This document shows, piece after piece, positions 28,600-40,600 of a DNA stretch of 64,000 nucleotides; position 1 is the first letter of the stretch; each line of letters begins with the position of its first letter. Below the pieces are notes generated by a model. It ran no database searches. It saw only the letters and a list, made by a program, of their open reading frames with translations, and was not told the DNA's origin. The DNA is taken from the NCBI GenBank assembly GCA_037892935.1, contig JAYXKI010000011.1, positions 1,302,001 to 1,366,000 on the forward strand. Direction: 5' to 3'. The position numbers and the translations under genes were made by a program. The DNA is from Phlebopus portentosus. Lineage: Eukaryota > Basidiomycota > Agaricomycetes > Boletales > Boletinellaceae.

Positions 28600-30255
28600 A
28601 GGGAGGCGATGTCAAAGGTGTCGAGAGGAAAAAGGGGAGGTCCTACCAGATCTACAGACTACCTACAGGCTTTCAAAAGCGACACTCAGCTCAGATGTAC
28701 AAGGATCTGGCCGTTAGGGCAGATCCGCCGCGCCTTCGAATAACTCGCCGCGGCGATCCGGGCCTCGGCGACTGTATAGGGATCGCCGAGTCCGACTGAA
28801 CCGGCGAAGGGGTCGCAGCGGCGGACTGGGTGCGGGGCCGGCGGAGGTTCGCACCAGTGCAATTCCGCCTGGTAGTCGGGGAGATGACGTCGGAACGACA
28901 CAGAGAGGGTGCGGGAGAGAGAGAGTCGACACCACTTAAAAGGGGAGTAGTGTCGGCGGTGGAACGACGCGGAGGCGGCGGAGGCGGCGAGAAGTGGGAG
29001 ACTGGACTCAGTCGAAAAGGGGCGCCGGCGCCGACGGAAGGGGTGAACACAAGAAGAGTGACAGCTGCGTCGAGGCGTCGACGAAGTATAACAGATGCCT
29101 AGAAGAGTGACGGCTGCGTCGAGGCGTTGAGGAAGAATCACAAATGTTCAGGGCCCGAGCGGCGGCGGAGGCTAGAGAGAGAGAGACGGCGATGCAGATA
29201 TGAGTGGGACGTCCCCGGAGCGATTACTAGACGAGTGACAGCTGCGCAGAGGGGAAACGACCAGGGCGGCGAATGAGCTCGGCGGCTTCTATCCTGTGAG
29301 ATCCGGGGCCACGCCGTCAGGACGGGATCGGCGAGGGCACGTGACCGGGAGTTCGCCCGATCCGGCTGTCTGATTCTTTGTATATACTGGTTTCTTGAGG
29401 AAGGCTTCTTTACTTGTGGTTGGTCTCTGGTAGCTGCGTTCTAGAGTGTATATCTGCTGTTTTTTAGGATAGATACATGCTCTCTATATATACTATGAGT
29501 CCTTGATAAGAAATATCACTTAAAGCGGCGGGCGGCGAGGCGTGACAGGCGCGCCGCGACGGCGGGGGCCGCCGCCGAGATGCGCCGCCAAGCCACCAAG
29601 ACCTAGGGGCGCCCCAATCGGAACGGCGGAGTGCTGGTACGTCGTGTCGAATGTCGGGGCCGTTCGGATCGGTCAGGGCGCGCTCTATATAGATCTGAAA
29701 CGCCAAGGGGTCGAATAAAACTAAAAAGGGGAATATACGGACGGCCGCCGGGCGCGCTACCGCGCTCGGCGTACAATGTGGGATGATAAGAATATGAAAC
29801 AATCAACGAAATGGACCTGAGATTGGCTATCGTTCACCCAGCCGGCGCGGCGGCGGGCATACACCTCCGCGATGGCGCGATATACATCCGCCGCAGCGTA
29901 TCCGGCCGCCGTGCGAGCACTTCCGAAGCCCGGAGTCACCGGATTCGGCGGAACCGTTCTTGAGAGAGGCTGGAGAAGGGGAACTAGGATTTGGTCGAAG
30001 GGAGGACAAGGTGATCATAAGATAGGAGTGGAGGCGTCGCCGCCGGTTCGTATGGACGGCGGCGGCGGCGGCGTGGATGCTGTTCCTAGGCCGCCGAAGG
30101 TCCGGCGGCCGCTGAGCAGGCTGTATTATGGGTAACGGCGGCGAAGGCTGGTTTGCTGACAATAGTACGCGGGGTGTCCTGGGTATGGCATAGGGGAGTA
30201 CCGCCCTTACAGGCCTGTGCCGCTGGACCGGTACAGGTTAGTGCGGCGCACTACA
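28541..30255 (-). repeat. 5' LTR of E2 (1715 bp)
   Basis: Pairs with 15622-17342. On the minus strand it opens TGTAGTGCGCC and ends GATAGCCTACA. The TATA box is at 29485-29492, leaving a transcribed LTR portion of about 0.9 kb, which contains a conserved but unproven 151-codon frame (28686-29141). Confidence 0.92.
29485..29492 (-). promoter_or_regulatory. TATA box in E2 5' LTR
   Basis: TATATATA, read on the minus strand as GTATATATAGAGAGC. The equivalents are 41992-41999 (E1 5' LTR), 16571-16578 and 14468-14475 (3' LTRs). It matches the core promoter of the gag-only element. Confidence 0.5.
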
Positions 30256-30948
30256 GCGCTCGTCGAAGAGGTGTAAGACTTGGATTATGGCATTGTGGGA
30301 TAGTTCTGAGGCGGCGTCGGAGTAAATGACGGCGTTTTCGAGTGCAATAGGCCCTTCTCTGAGGATGGCGAGGGGGGCATTGGGTAGTACGCCATCGCCG
30401 AGAGGCGCGCCGAGAATTATGGGGATCGTAGTGAGGGCGCCGCCGATGCGGAGCGTTTCTCGGATGCGGCAAACGAGTGTCGCTTTGTTGGCAGGCGTCA
30501 GATGGTGTCTGGCGAAGAGTTCGGGGATGATCTGAAGCATCGCGGGGACGTGTCTGGCGGGGAACGGTATCGCCGCAGGAAACGCGTCGGCGAGGAGGTC
30601 GCAAAATGATCCCCAGTTTCCGCCGGAGAGGCGTGGGTCTTGACAGAGGAGCTGCTGGGCGTCCGGCGAGGCCCAAATGTACAGCAGGAAGATTAGAGTC
30701 GCGGTGTCGGGGCAGGGGTGGTGAAAACTGCGAAGGGCGGCGATGAGAATATTTGGTAGAGCGGTGTAATCAGGGTGCCATGGGTAGAGGAGCATGGGGT
30801 GCCCGGGAAGTGTGATTAATTGGGCGAAGTTGAAATCTAAAAGGTGTTGGGCATGGCGGGGGAAGTGGACTGGGTGCGGGACTTGGAGTAGTGGTGTCGC
30901 CGGTGCGAATGGAAACGCTTCGGCGAGGCTGGGAACCAGCTGGGGCAT
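30256..30948 (-). pseudogene. SIM-like ORF of E1, N-terminal fragment
   Basis: Encodes the first 230 residues of the protein described at 17467-18414 and is cut at the GCGC target duplication by E2. Substitutions relative to E2 are mostly conservative (Ile/Leu, Asp/Glu, Met/Ile), and there is no stop before the insertion. Confidence 0.8.
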
Positions 30949-31099
30949 GTTGTAAGGAGCGCCGATGGTATTCGTAATCTGTAGGGTAGATGTTTTGGGG
31001 GCGGTGAGTAGGTCGCCGACCGCTTTATATATTTTCGGCGAGTGTTTTCCGGGTTGGCCGGAAGGTATGACGGCTTTTGGCGAGGTGAAGTTGCCAGTA

Positions 31100-31702
31100 T
31101 TATAGTGTAGGGGCCAATATAGGCGAAAGCCGAAGTAGTGTTCTAATGGAAGGGGGCCTAGGCGAAGGTGTTTCGTGTAGGCGGATCGTCGGCGGGACGA
31201 GTAAGTGGGATGGGAGGCTAGCGGCGAGGCTGGTTCGCCGGTAGTTCGGGTATGGTGGCCTGTAGCGGCGTGGGGCGAAGCGAACTTCGAATGGGATGGG
31301 GGCCTGGGCGAAGGAATTTCGTATAGGCGGGTCGTCGGCGGGACGAGTGAGTGGGATGGGGAGCTCGCGGCGAGGCTGGTTCGCCGGTAGTTCGGGTATG
31401 GTGGCCTGTAGCAGCGTGGGGCGAAGCGATCTTCGAATAGAAGGGGGCCTGGGCGAAGGAATTTTGTATAGGCGGGTCGTCGGCAGGACGAGCTTCGATT
31501 TAGAAGGGAGTTCGGAAGTAAAGTTTAAATGGTTAATCATGGAGGGTGTCGTCATATCATGATCTTGATCTGGTACCAGATATGGATACAATGGCCTTGT
31601 AGTCAGGGGTAGTGGTACATCGGAAATACAATTCGGCGGGATTTTGGCGGTCCGGGAACCAGTCGGGGACGCCAGGTAGTTAATTAGGGCGGTGTAGGTC
31701 AT
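31100..31702 (-). CDS. Proline-rich ORF of E1 across two repeat units (doubtful)
   Basis: A 200-codon counterpart of 18566-19201. It has an ATG (31702) where E2 reads ACG, so E2 shows a shorter ORF. The 145-bp array here has two units (31210 and about 31356), with one unit 146 bp. Coding status is uncertain. Confidence 0.25.
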   Translation of the reverse strand: MTYTALINYLASPTGSRTAKIPPNCISDVPLPLTTRPLYPYLVPDQDHDMTTPSMINHLNFTSELPSKSKLVLPTTRLYKIPSPRPPSIRRSLRPTLLQATIPELPANQPRRELPIPLTRPADDPPIRNSFAQAPIPFEVRFAPRRYRPPYPNYRRTSLAASLPSHLLVPPTIRLHETPSPRPPSIRTLLRLSPILAPTL

Positions 31703-31742
31703 AGCATATAGGTTGAGGGTTTGTTAATGGGTGTAGGTACGG

Positions 31743-32090
31743 CTAGGGTAGGGTGTGCGGCGATATTTGATGATCGGCAGGGGGGTCGGCGTAGAATGTT
31801 GGATCGGCCGGCTTGGCAGGGGTCTGGAAGGTTGGGGCTGTGTTGTGGCGGGGTTCGGCGGATTGTTCCGGCGAGTTTTGGAGGGGGGAGAGTCGCCGAG
31901 GGGTTTGTGGAATTTGAGTGGAGATTGCGGCAGAGCAGTGGGGAGGATTTGGTAATTGATTGGTAAAAAGGGGGCGGGGAGGTCGCGTGTATGGAGGGCT
32001 GAAATCAGAGTTTGAATTGGGTGCGGCGAGGATATAGACGACGGGGACTCGTGTCTGAGTTCCCCGTTTCTCTTTTTCTCTTTCCACCAT
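31743..32090 (-). CDS. E1 counterpart of the divergent MVEREKEK ORF
   Basis: 115 codons from the reverse ATG of the CCATGG at 32087-32092. One codon shorter than E2 through an in-frame 3-nt change in a G tract. See 19353-19703. Confidence 0.3.
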   Translation of the reverse strand: MVEREKEKRGTQTRVPVVYILAAPNSNSDFSPPYTRPPRPLFTNQLPNPPHCSAAISTQIPQTPRRLSPLQNSPEQSAEPRHNTAPTFQTPAKPADPTFYADPPADHQISPHTLP

Positions 32091-33747
32091 GGCGCCGACG
32101 ATTCTCAGCGTCAGCAGCAGCAGCGGCAGCGACAGCGACAGCAGCAGCAACAACAGCAGGGAGGGGTCGGAGGCTCCCTCCGACCAGATGGAGGTGGACG
32201 CCGGGGCGGCGACGGGGGCTCCTGCCGCGGGCGGGATGTCGCGGGCCCCCAGCGGGCAAGAGGTCCTGCCGGAGTCGCAGGGGGAGACGGAGGAGGAGGG
32301 TGGGGAGGGGGGGGAGGGGGGGAAGAACTGGACGCGGCCGTGTGGGCGGCCATTACGGCGGTGAGGGGGTGGATTGAGCGGGCCCGAAACGATGAGGGGC
32401 CCGCTGCCGATGAGCTCGATGGGCTCTTGGTAAATTTGCGTTCCCTTGATAATAACCGTGTGAGCTGACGATCTGGTTTACTTTTTCAGAAGGGGCTTGG
32501 GGAGCGCTTCCCCACGCTATCCGACGACGCGAGGGCTGAAAAGCCCGAATATTATTGCGCGGGGAGGTGGTTGGTGAACCGGGCGACGGTGGTGCGGATG
32601 GCCGCCGGGGAGGCTAAGGACGCCGCCGAGGCGTTGGACAAGGCCGCCCAGTTGGAGGTGAATTGCCTCTGACGCGTCGCGGAGAGGCTGGCCGAGCACC
32701 GGGAGGAGGAGGCTCGTGAGGAGGCGAAGCGGAGCGCGGCGAAGGTGGCCGAGGAGGCGAAAGCCTCCTTCCTCAAGACGCTCGCCACCCTGCGAGTTGG
32801 GGGCCCGGAGGTCGTCGAGGCCTTCTGTAGGTCCTCAGGGCGCGATGAGGCGGGGAACCTGGTAAGTCGTTGTCTTGAATTTTGTTTTTTACTGTCTCTG
32901 ATAATATCTTCTTAGGTCGCGGCGCCTAAAACGAGCACCAAAGCGAAGGTGCAGGCGCGTCCCGCGGCCAGGCCGGCGACGGGAAAGACGATTACTCTTC
33001 CTGGGTCGTCGATCCCTGGTCTTGAGGTGGCGGGTTCGTCCAGCGAGACGCTCAAGGGGGAGAGTGGTCGAGTGATGCGAGGGGGACGCTCGGGGATGGT
33101 CACGGGAAAGACCATTACTCTTGAGGTTGAGTCTGATGAGGGGTCAACGCGAGCGAAAAGGTCGAGTGGAAAGGAGGTATATGTCGATGTGTGTTTTATG
33201 TCCTGGATCTTATTCTTCACTGACATGTTTCGTTTCTAGGTGCCTCCCCTTCCGAAGCGCGTACGTGAGCCGGTGGTCGAGCCGCCGGCGAAACGAGCAA
33301 GAGCGCCGGGAGCGGCGGCCTCGGGTGGGGGAAGGGCGAAAGAGGAGGCGACAGGAAGAAGGGACGGGGCGGTGAGTGCTGTCTTGAATTTTGTTCTCGA
33401 CACTCTCTGACTATAATATTCAGAGGGAGGAGGGGGGTTGGGAGTTTGAGAGGGTGGGTCGGCTCCCCAGGGGTCAGAGCCGCCGCCTCCTCGAGTTCGT
33501 GTCGCCGGGGTGCGAGCGGTGCATCGGGCGTGGGGAGATGTGCACAAGGCGCCCACCGGCGCTCCTGTGCCAGGCGTGCCGGGTATCGCACCACCGGTGC
33601 GATATCTTAGAGTCGGACGTGACCTTCCTGGTGCAGCAGGAGGTCCTCGCTCTCCGCCGGCAGCTGGAGGGGATGGAGTCGACGTTGGCGGGAGAGAGTG
33701 CGGGTGGGGGGGTGGAGGAAAAGGCCCAGGGTGAACGCCGTGGATAG
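32089..33747 (+). pseudogene. E1 copy of the antisense Zn2Cys6-like gene, broken
   Basis: Exons align one-to-one with E2: 32089-32429, 32490-32861, 32916-33176, 33240-33371 and 33424 onward, with identical intron lengths (60, 54, 63, 52). Lesions: a G-tract frameshift in exon 1, TGA at 32670-32672 in exon 2 where E2 has CGA, and one extra G near 33710 that shifts the tail after AGESAGGG. Its exon 1 frame reads MAPTILSVSSSSGSDSD, an acidic Ser-rich start that looks more natural than the Ala/Arg-rich E2 version. All six cluster cysteines are kept. Confidence 0.8.
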
Positions 33748-34187
33748 GCGGCGAGCCAAACGACGCAAACGGCGTCGGCTCGCGGTCTTCGGCGACCATG
33801 AAGCGCCCTTGGGCCGAAAAAAAAATATAAAAAAAATAGGAAAAATATAAAAGTACAAAAATATTGTATTTTTCTTTTTCTTGTGTACTATAGTGGCTTG
33901 TAATAACAAGCCGAATGTTTTTCTTGTGAGGATGGTTCTTTGTGAGTTCAGGGAATGTAAGATTGAGATGGGCTGGAGTGAAATAGGGAGGATAGGCGCC
34001 CTAAAAATAGCGCCGGGGCCGAAAGAATGACTTGAGTAAGGTGAAAATGTGGGAGGGGGTGACTCGGCGTCTCGCCGCAGTCGTTTGGGTGATGATTGGA
34101 GAGTGTGAAGATAGTGGCGGGTCCGAGTAGGTGACTTAGGGAATGTGTATATAAGGGAGAGGGTGATTATGAGGCTTCGGCGGATCT

Positions 34188-37100
34188 TCATAAGTTGGAT
34201 TCGGCGTCTAGGTCATCCGCCGCGGTCTCTTGTGCTAGGTTGTCGAGTTCCGGTGTGGATTTCTGAGTGAGGTCTTCGACTGAGTCGATGATTCGAGTGC
34301 GTGCGTGGTAGGGGATAACTCTGAATGCTGCGTAACGAAGTGCTGAAATGGCACCGTTTGCTTCGGCGAGAACGTAGGATCCTCCTTTGGTTCGCCGCAC
34401 GACAATCATGGGCCCTAGGTACTTCGGCTTTGTCTTCCTGTTCAGCTCGTTTTCGATCTGGGAGTTCCGGACCAGCACAAGTGAGCCGGGGGCGAAATTG
34501 TAATCTTTAATTGTTGCGGCGTGGGTTTTCTCGAAGTCCTGTATGGATTTGAAACGCCCCTGGATGACGGATTCCTTGACTCGTTGGAGGTCCTCGGGAC
34601 GTTTCTGGAGTGCCCTTGCTCTCGCCGCGATGAGTTGTGCGTCGGACATCTTGGAGGTGACCGCCGGCGAGATGTATGTCTGTTCGGCGAGGTCGAAGGG
34701 GAGTACTGGTTCGACGCCGTGGGCCATAAAGTATGGGCTATAGCCTGTGCGGCGTTGGATCGTGATTCGTTCGGCCCAAATGGCGTGGTATATATGCTGG
34801 GACCACTTGTCTGGGCTTGCGTCGGCGAGCTTCATTAGGGTTTCTCTAAGGTCCCGGTGTCGCCGCTCAATGATTCCGTTGGCTCTTGAGTTGTACGGCG
34901 AGATTCGAATGTGCTGGACATTGTATTTGGCGAGAAGGCGGGGTAGGTCCTTGGAGAATGAGGCGCCGTTGTCGGTTACGATCTCCTCGACTCGTCCCCA
35001 TCTTGACAAGATATCTTCAAAAACGAAGCGTGCTATCGGCGGCGTTATCTTTGCGCAGCGTTCGGAATTCGGGGTATCCGGTGAGCGAGTCTCGGGCCTG
35101 AACGATATACTTGAATCCGCCGGAGGGCGGCATTAACATGACGTCTATATGCACCCTGGAGAATAGCGGCGCGGGCGTCGGGCTTTGCGGCGTGGTATAT
35201 ATTTTCGTAAACTGCCTCGTTTGGCATTGGTGGCAGGTTCTGATATACCATTTGATGTCCTGATGCATTCCTGGCCACCAGAATCGGTCTTGAATCGTTG
35301 TTCTGACAGAGAAGAAGCCTTTGTGGCCGAGTTCGTCGTGGGCAGTTCTGATAATGGAAATTCGGCGTTCCGGCGGAATAACGAGTGCGGCGTGACCTTT
35401 GTCGTTCTTTCTGTAGAGTTCGCCGTGCTGTAGGAAGAAACGAGTGGCTCGGCGTACGAACTGTTTGAATTGGGCGTCTGAAAAATCGGCGGGGCGGGAT
35501 GGGGCGGCGAGAAATTTCTTGATACAATCGAGGTCTTTGAATCCTTTTTGTGAGGCTTTGTGATCGGGGAGTTGTACGGGTTCGCTGTTTGGGGTATAGG
35601 CCGTGTCGGAAAGGTCTTGGTTTAGGAAGGAGTATTGATGGTCGATCCATTCTTCGAAGCCTTCATCTCGCGGCGGATCGGTTTGTGCGGCGCCGCGGCG
35701 TGATAGGCCATCTGGGCCGAGGTGTTTGGGCGCCGGCGTATGAATGATCGTGAAATTGAAAAGTAAGATGCCGGCGATCCATCTATTGATAGTGGCATTG
35801 GGTTGGAGGTCTGGGTTGTTAATCATGCCTTTAATATAGCTGGCGTCGACTTCGACGAAAAAGTGATCTATGCCGACGAGGTATATGCGCGCCTCATATA
35901 GAGCTCTGAAGAGGCCGAAGAGTTCTAGCTTCACCTGGGAGTAGTTTCGTTCTCTGTTGTTCCAGGTTCCGGACATGAAACGGGATGGGACCCTTTCGCC
36001 GTTTTCGCCGAGCTGTAACAAGATGGCGCCGTAGCCATGAACGGAGGAGTCTACACAGAAATGAACAGGTTTTCCTGACTCGTAGTCAATAGAACGAATG
36101 GCGCCGGAGGATGCTACGGCGTGTTTTAGTAGATCCATAGATCAGCGGGCGTCTTCATCGAATAGGAAGGGCTGGTCTTTGCAGAGTAGTTTGTTGAGAC
36201 CGGCGGATAGTCTGGCGTAGTTCTTCACGAAGTGTCTAAGGACGCCGGCCGTACCTAAGAATGCCCGAACATCGTGGACATCCCGCGGCGGCGGCCAATC
36301 CATTATCGCCTTGACCCTGGATGCGTCTGGGACTCGGCCGGCGTAATTACAGGTGTGTCCTACAATGACTGCTTCTGGTGCGGCGATGATGAGTTTCTTA
36401 CCCGAGACAGTGGCGCCGACTACTTTGAGGCGTTGGAGGACGCGGTTGACGTCGTTGAGATGTTCCCAGATGAAGCGGCGGATGTTCGGGTTCCCCGGAA
36501 TGGTTTCGTAGTTTCCGGCGGCGAGCTCGTATCGGGATTTAGGCCCTTTTACAGGAATATCGTCGATGTATGAGATACAGATGTGGGGTATCTCATCTTT
36601 GAGTACGAAGGTGACGTCGGCGTGCATAATTTGTTGCGAGTTGGTGTATCCCATAGGAATCGACGTGAGGCGAAATGCGCCGAGAGGTGTTTGGAATGTT
36701 GTGAGGTCGCGGGATCGTACGTCGAGCTTTCTCTGGTCGAAGGCGACGAATAGATCGAGTGTGGTGTAGCAGGCATGGCCGCCGAAGGTCTCGGCGATGT
36801 GTTCTGTGGGGTAAGGGACGGAGGGGTCGCGTATGGAGACTTTGTTGAGTGGCTGGAGGTCGTGTACAAGCCGAAGGGATTTTCCATCCTTTTTAACGAC
36901 GCAGAACCATCGGGAGCGGTAAGAGGAATTGGACGGCTCGTAGACGCCGGAGTTAATTTTGTCTTTGATTATGCGAACCACTTCGTTGAAGATGCCCGGC
37001 GGAATAGGGATGTTTTTCATTACCCACGGCGTATGGTCGACAGTAGGAATTAGAACCGGCGCGAAGTATTGATAGTCGAGGGAGCCCTTTTCTGTCTCGT

Positions 37101-37671
37101 CCCAAGCTAGGCCGTCTTCATGTTGTAGAAGGGTCCAGTAGGCGAGGTTCTTTTCTTCCTCACTGAGGAAGCCTGTTGGGTCGATGTCTAGGGCGTCGAA
37201 GCGCTCTTGTGTAAAGCGGCGTCCTGGAATGAACTCCGGCGGATCGATAGGGAGCTTCGGTAGATCTGTGAGCGGCTGCGGGTGTGATTTGCGTATGATG
37301 CGGTAGTCCTCTGGAAGGGTCGCCGATATAGGTTTGGTTCGTTGGGCGACCTTTTTGTACTTGTAGGCGTGCCCGGCCGGTTGAGCGGCCATGGTATTAA
37401 GAGTGCTGTTGGAGCGGGGTATTCGGTTGCATACGGGGAGTGATTCATCGTCGAAAATAGAGTTAATGAAGAAGGCTGGGTGTTTTTGGGCTTTGTTCTG
37501 GGCTGTGAAACCCTTTTCGGCGGATCGATCAGAAAATGAGGTGGAGATATCTATGGTGCGGGGATTGAAGGCGATATTTACAGTCGCCGGGCCGTGATGG
37601 AGCACATATGCGTCGGGTATGGTTGGGGGTATACGCCGCATATGTTCCGGCGGACGCCGCTGGGACGTCAT
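34188..37671 (-). pseudogene. pol: Pol of E1, two lesions
   Basis: Nearly identical to E2 Pol. A TGA at 36139-36141 replaces CGA (DEDAR then stop), and two bases are missing near 35036 just before the middle of integrase, splitting the frame into 36142-37671, 35017-36138 and 34188-35009. RT has SYIDDIPVKGP. The gag-pol ATGA overlap is kept (37668-37671). Confidence 0.9.
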
Positions 37672-40600
37672 TGTCTAGGGGGGCGCTGTTTTTCTGTCCC
37701 GGTGCCGCGCTGAATCGTCGGGATCGACATGGTTTCGTTCGTATCGGGATGAGTAAGGTATAGCGTCTGTTCGCCGTCGGCCTCGTCTATGACTTGCGCC
37801 CTAGTGTGTACGAAAAACGGCCGGCCTAATAGTAACTGAAAGGGGGCCTTTTCGACGACCTGGACTTGGACAACAATAGAGAAGGCGCCTATGGTGAGTC
37901 TGACGCGAGGGATGAGTCCCGCCGAGCGTGAGGTTTGTCTGTCGGCGGTTTCTACTGTGATTGCTTGGCTCATTATCGTCGGGGAGCCGAGGTCCTTCCA
38001 TACTTCTTTTGGCACGGCGATAAATGTCGACCCCGAGTCGAGCAAAGCCTTTACCTCGAATTTATCATCGAGCCAGACCTCGATTTCGCGGAGGGGAATG
38101 TTCGGCGGGGCGACGGATGGATCTTCGTCGCCGAAGTTAACCGGCGAGGTGGGCCTCGGGATTGAGGCATACATTGCCATCTCGTGATCAGGATTTTCCC
38201 TAATTAGTTCTCGGCGCCCCGTGACGAATTCTTTACACTTCTTTCTGATTTCAGGAGAGGCGGCGAGCAGGCTTCGGATCGGCAGGGTGACTTCCGAGTC
38301 CAGAATCTTGTCGAAAACGTTTGATACCGCGGCGTCATCGTATGCTGGTACGGTGGTTCGGTATTGTGGCTTCGGATCCGCCGCGTCGTCCCTGTGCGGC
38401 GCCGAGGGCGTCAGCGGCGGGGCCGGGCGTTGTCCGGGTGGTCTCCCTTTCTTGCTGTTATCTCCCCATTTCGGGTTGGGGTCTCGAGGCGGATTTCTGG
38501 TGGGGATTTCGATTCCGTCGAAAACTTCTCTGGGGCCTGGCCGTCTTCCGGCAGCGGCGAAGGCATTCTGCGGTTGTTCGGTGGATTCTTCTTGTTCAAA
38601 AAGGAGCACGACTCCGTCGCAGGCATCGTCGTCTGGGGGTTCTTCTGGGGTGATAGCCTCAAAGTAGTTTGATTCCTGGATTCGCGGCGGCAGGCCGTTC
38701 GGCGGATTTGTATTGTAGGCTAAGGGAGGCGGTGCCCGGTTGAGGCCCTGGTACATAGATTCCTGTGATGGAGGGTGTGACTGATACATGGATTGTTGAG
38801 TCGGTGGTTGTCCCTGATATGTGGGATCCTGTCTCGGCGGAGCGATCCTCGGCGGCGTGTCGGATACGGGCTGAATGGGGAGCTGGACGCCAACTGGTGC
38901 GTAGTTTGGATTCTCTATGAAGAGCTTATTAATCCTGTCCAGTACTGACATCCCCGGTTCTCCCTGAGGAAGTCGGCCATTGGAGGGGTACAAGTACCCT
39001 TTGGCGTCGGCGAGCATGATTCCCCTCTGGATCAGGGAGATCTTGGTGGGACAGTCGCGGGTAGAGTGCGTTACACTGGCGCATACGGCGCATTTTCCGT
39101 TAAATCTGGCTTGTCGGGGCTGCGGTGGGGCTCCTGCGGTTGGCGGCGGAGCGCGGCGGTTTGACTTCTCGGTGGCTTCACGGAGGGCGCGCATTTCCTG
39201 GATTAGGAGGGACACCCACGGTTCTTCTTGCTTGACCTGGGGTTGGTTGATGACTCCGTAGGCCGGAGCACCGGGTTGCAGCGGCGGCATGTACGTCGTA
39301 ACTTGTGTATAGGTGGGCATGGCCGCTGTCGCCGCATACATCAGTGGTTGGTCGGCGGTTGTGAGGCGGCCGCCGGTTAGGATGCGTTCTAGTTCTCTTA
39401 CAACTGTGTCGATGTCCCAGGGCACGCCGGTAGGGTGGTCGTGCTTGACAAACCGCAAATTAAGATCCAGCTCTCTGTTTAGCGTCGGGTGGAGGCCTTC
39501 TCTGAACATACGCTTCTGTTCGAACTCTGATAGCATGCCGGCGTCGATAAGATACGAGGAGACGGTGATAAAGTTCCTATGGTATTCGCCGAGGGCGGCG
39601 GTGTTCAGCATAATTTGGTTGCGGCTTATGTTAATAAGGTTGTGGAGGTCGCCGAGTGTGTACTGGGTCGTAGCATTTGGGTAGTACTTTAGGATAGCGT
39701 CTTTGAATGCCATAAAGTCGTTTCCTCTCGTTTCGGGCCTTTTGCACCATAGCTGATCGTCTTTAGCGTCGGCGTAGCATCTTGCCCAAGCGATCATTTG
39801 TGCATCTGTTAGGCCGGCGCTTCGTCCAAATAGCCGGACTCTGTTAAAGAAGATGGGGATTTCCGCGGGGTCGCCGGAGGCGTTGAACTTCGGCGCGCGG
39901 CGGTCTCCCAGGTAGGGCATTGTAGCTCCTGGCACTGGTGGGTTGGGGCCACTTAATGGATGGGTATCTGGGTCACTGAGGTCTGGGAGAGGGGGAAAGG
40001 CGCCTGCGGGGGGTGGTGCTGGTGCGGCATAGGCTAGTGCGGCGGGGGACGGCTGTTGGGGGGGGGGCGGGGTCGATCCTGAGGCTGCGGGGGGCGCGGC
40101 GGGAATGCCGGTATGGGTGCTGGTCATTGTTGGTATCGAGGCCATCTTAGGAGGTGTACTGGGGGTGGGTGGTTGGGCGTTGTCAATTGGGGAGAGCCGC
40201 GGCCTCTGAGCTGGGGTCGGCGGCGTAAGAGGGGGTGGGGAGAGCCTCGCTGATCGCTCTTCTTCGACGGGGGATAGTGGAGAGTCGGGGGTGATTGCGT
40301 GGCCGTGTACGAGGGAGTCGGGGACGTAAAGGTCGTCGTCCTCCTGTTCTTCTGCGGCGGGGTATAACTGTAGGCCGGTGCGGCGGTGGATATCTGGGGG
40401 GTTGTCTATGTCGGAGAAGAGGTCTGTTTCGATGGGACCGGTGGCTGGAGGTTCCTGGAGGGATATTGACAGGTCCTCGATGCCGCCGGGGACACAAACG
40501 TGAGTACTGGGGCGAATTTCGGATTCGCGGAGGTCTTTAGGAACGTGGATGAAGCGAGGGGGAATTATAGGCGATATAGGGCGTGTGGCGGCGGTGCTTG

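Larger units (their letters stand above)
15622..30255 (-). mobile_element. Giant Ty3/gypsy element E2 (14.6 kb), nested in E1
   Basis: LTRs at 15622-17342 and 28541-30255, flanked by a perfect GCGC duplication (15618-15621, 30256-30259). Same family and gene order as E1. Pol is fully open, Gag-protease is open from its ATG at 27742, and the antisense gene keeps open exons, so this is the least damaged giant copy. One frameshift affects the N-terminal Gag extension. Confidence 0.93.
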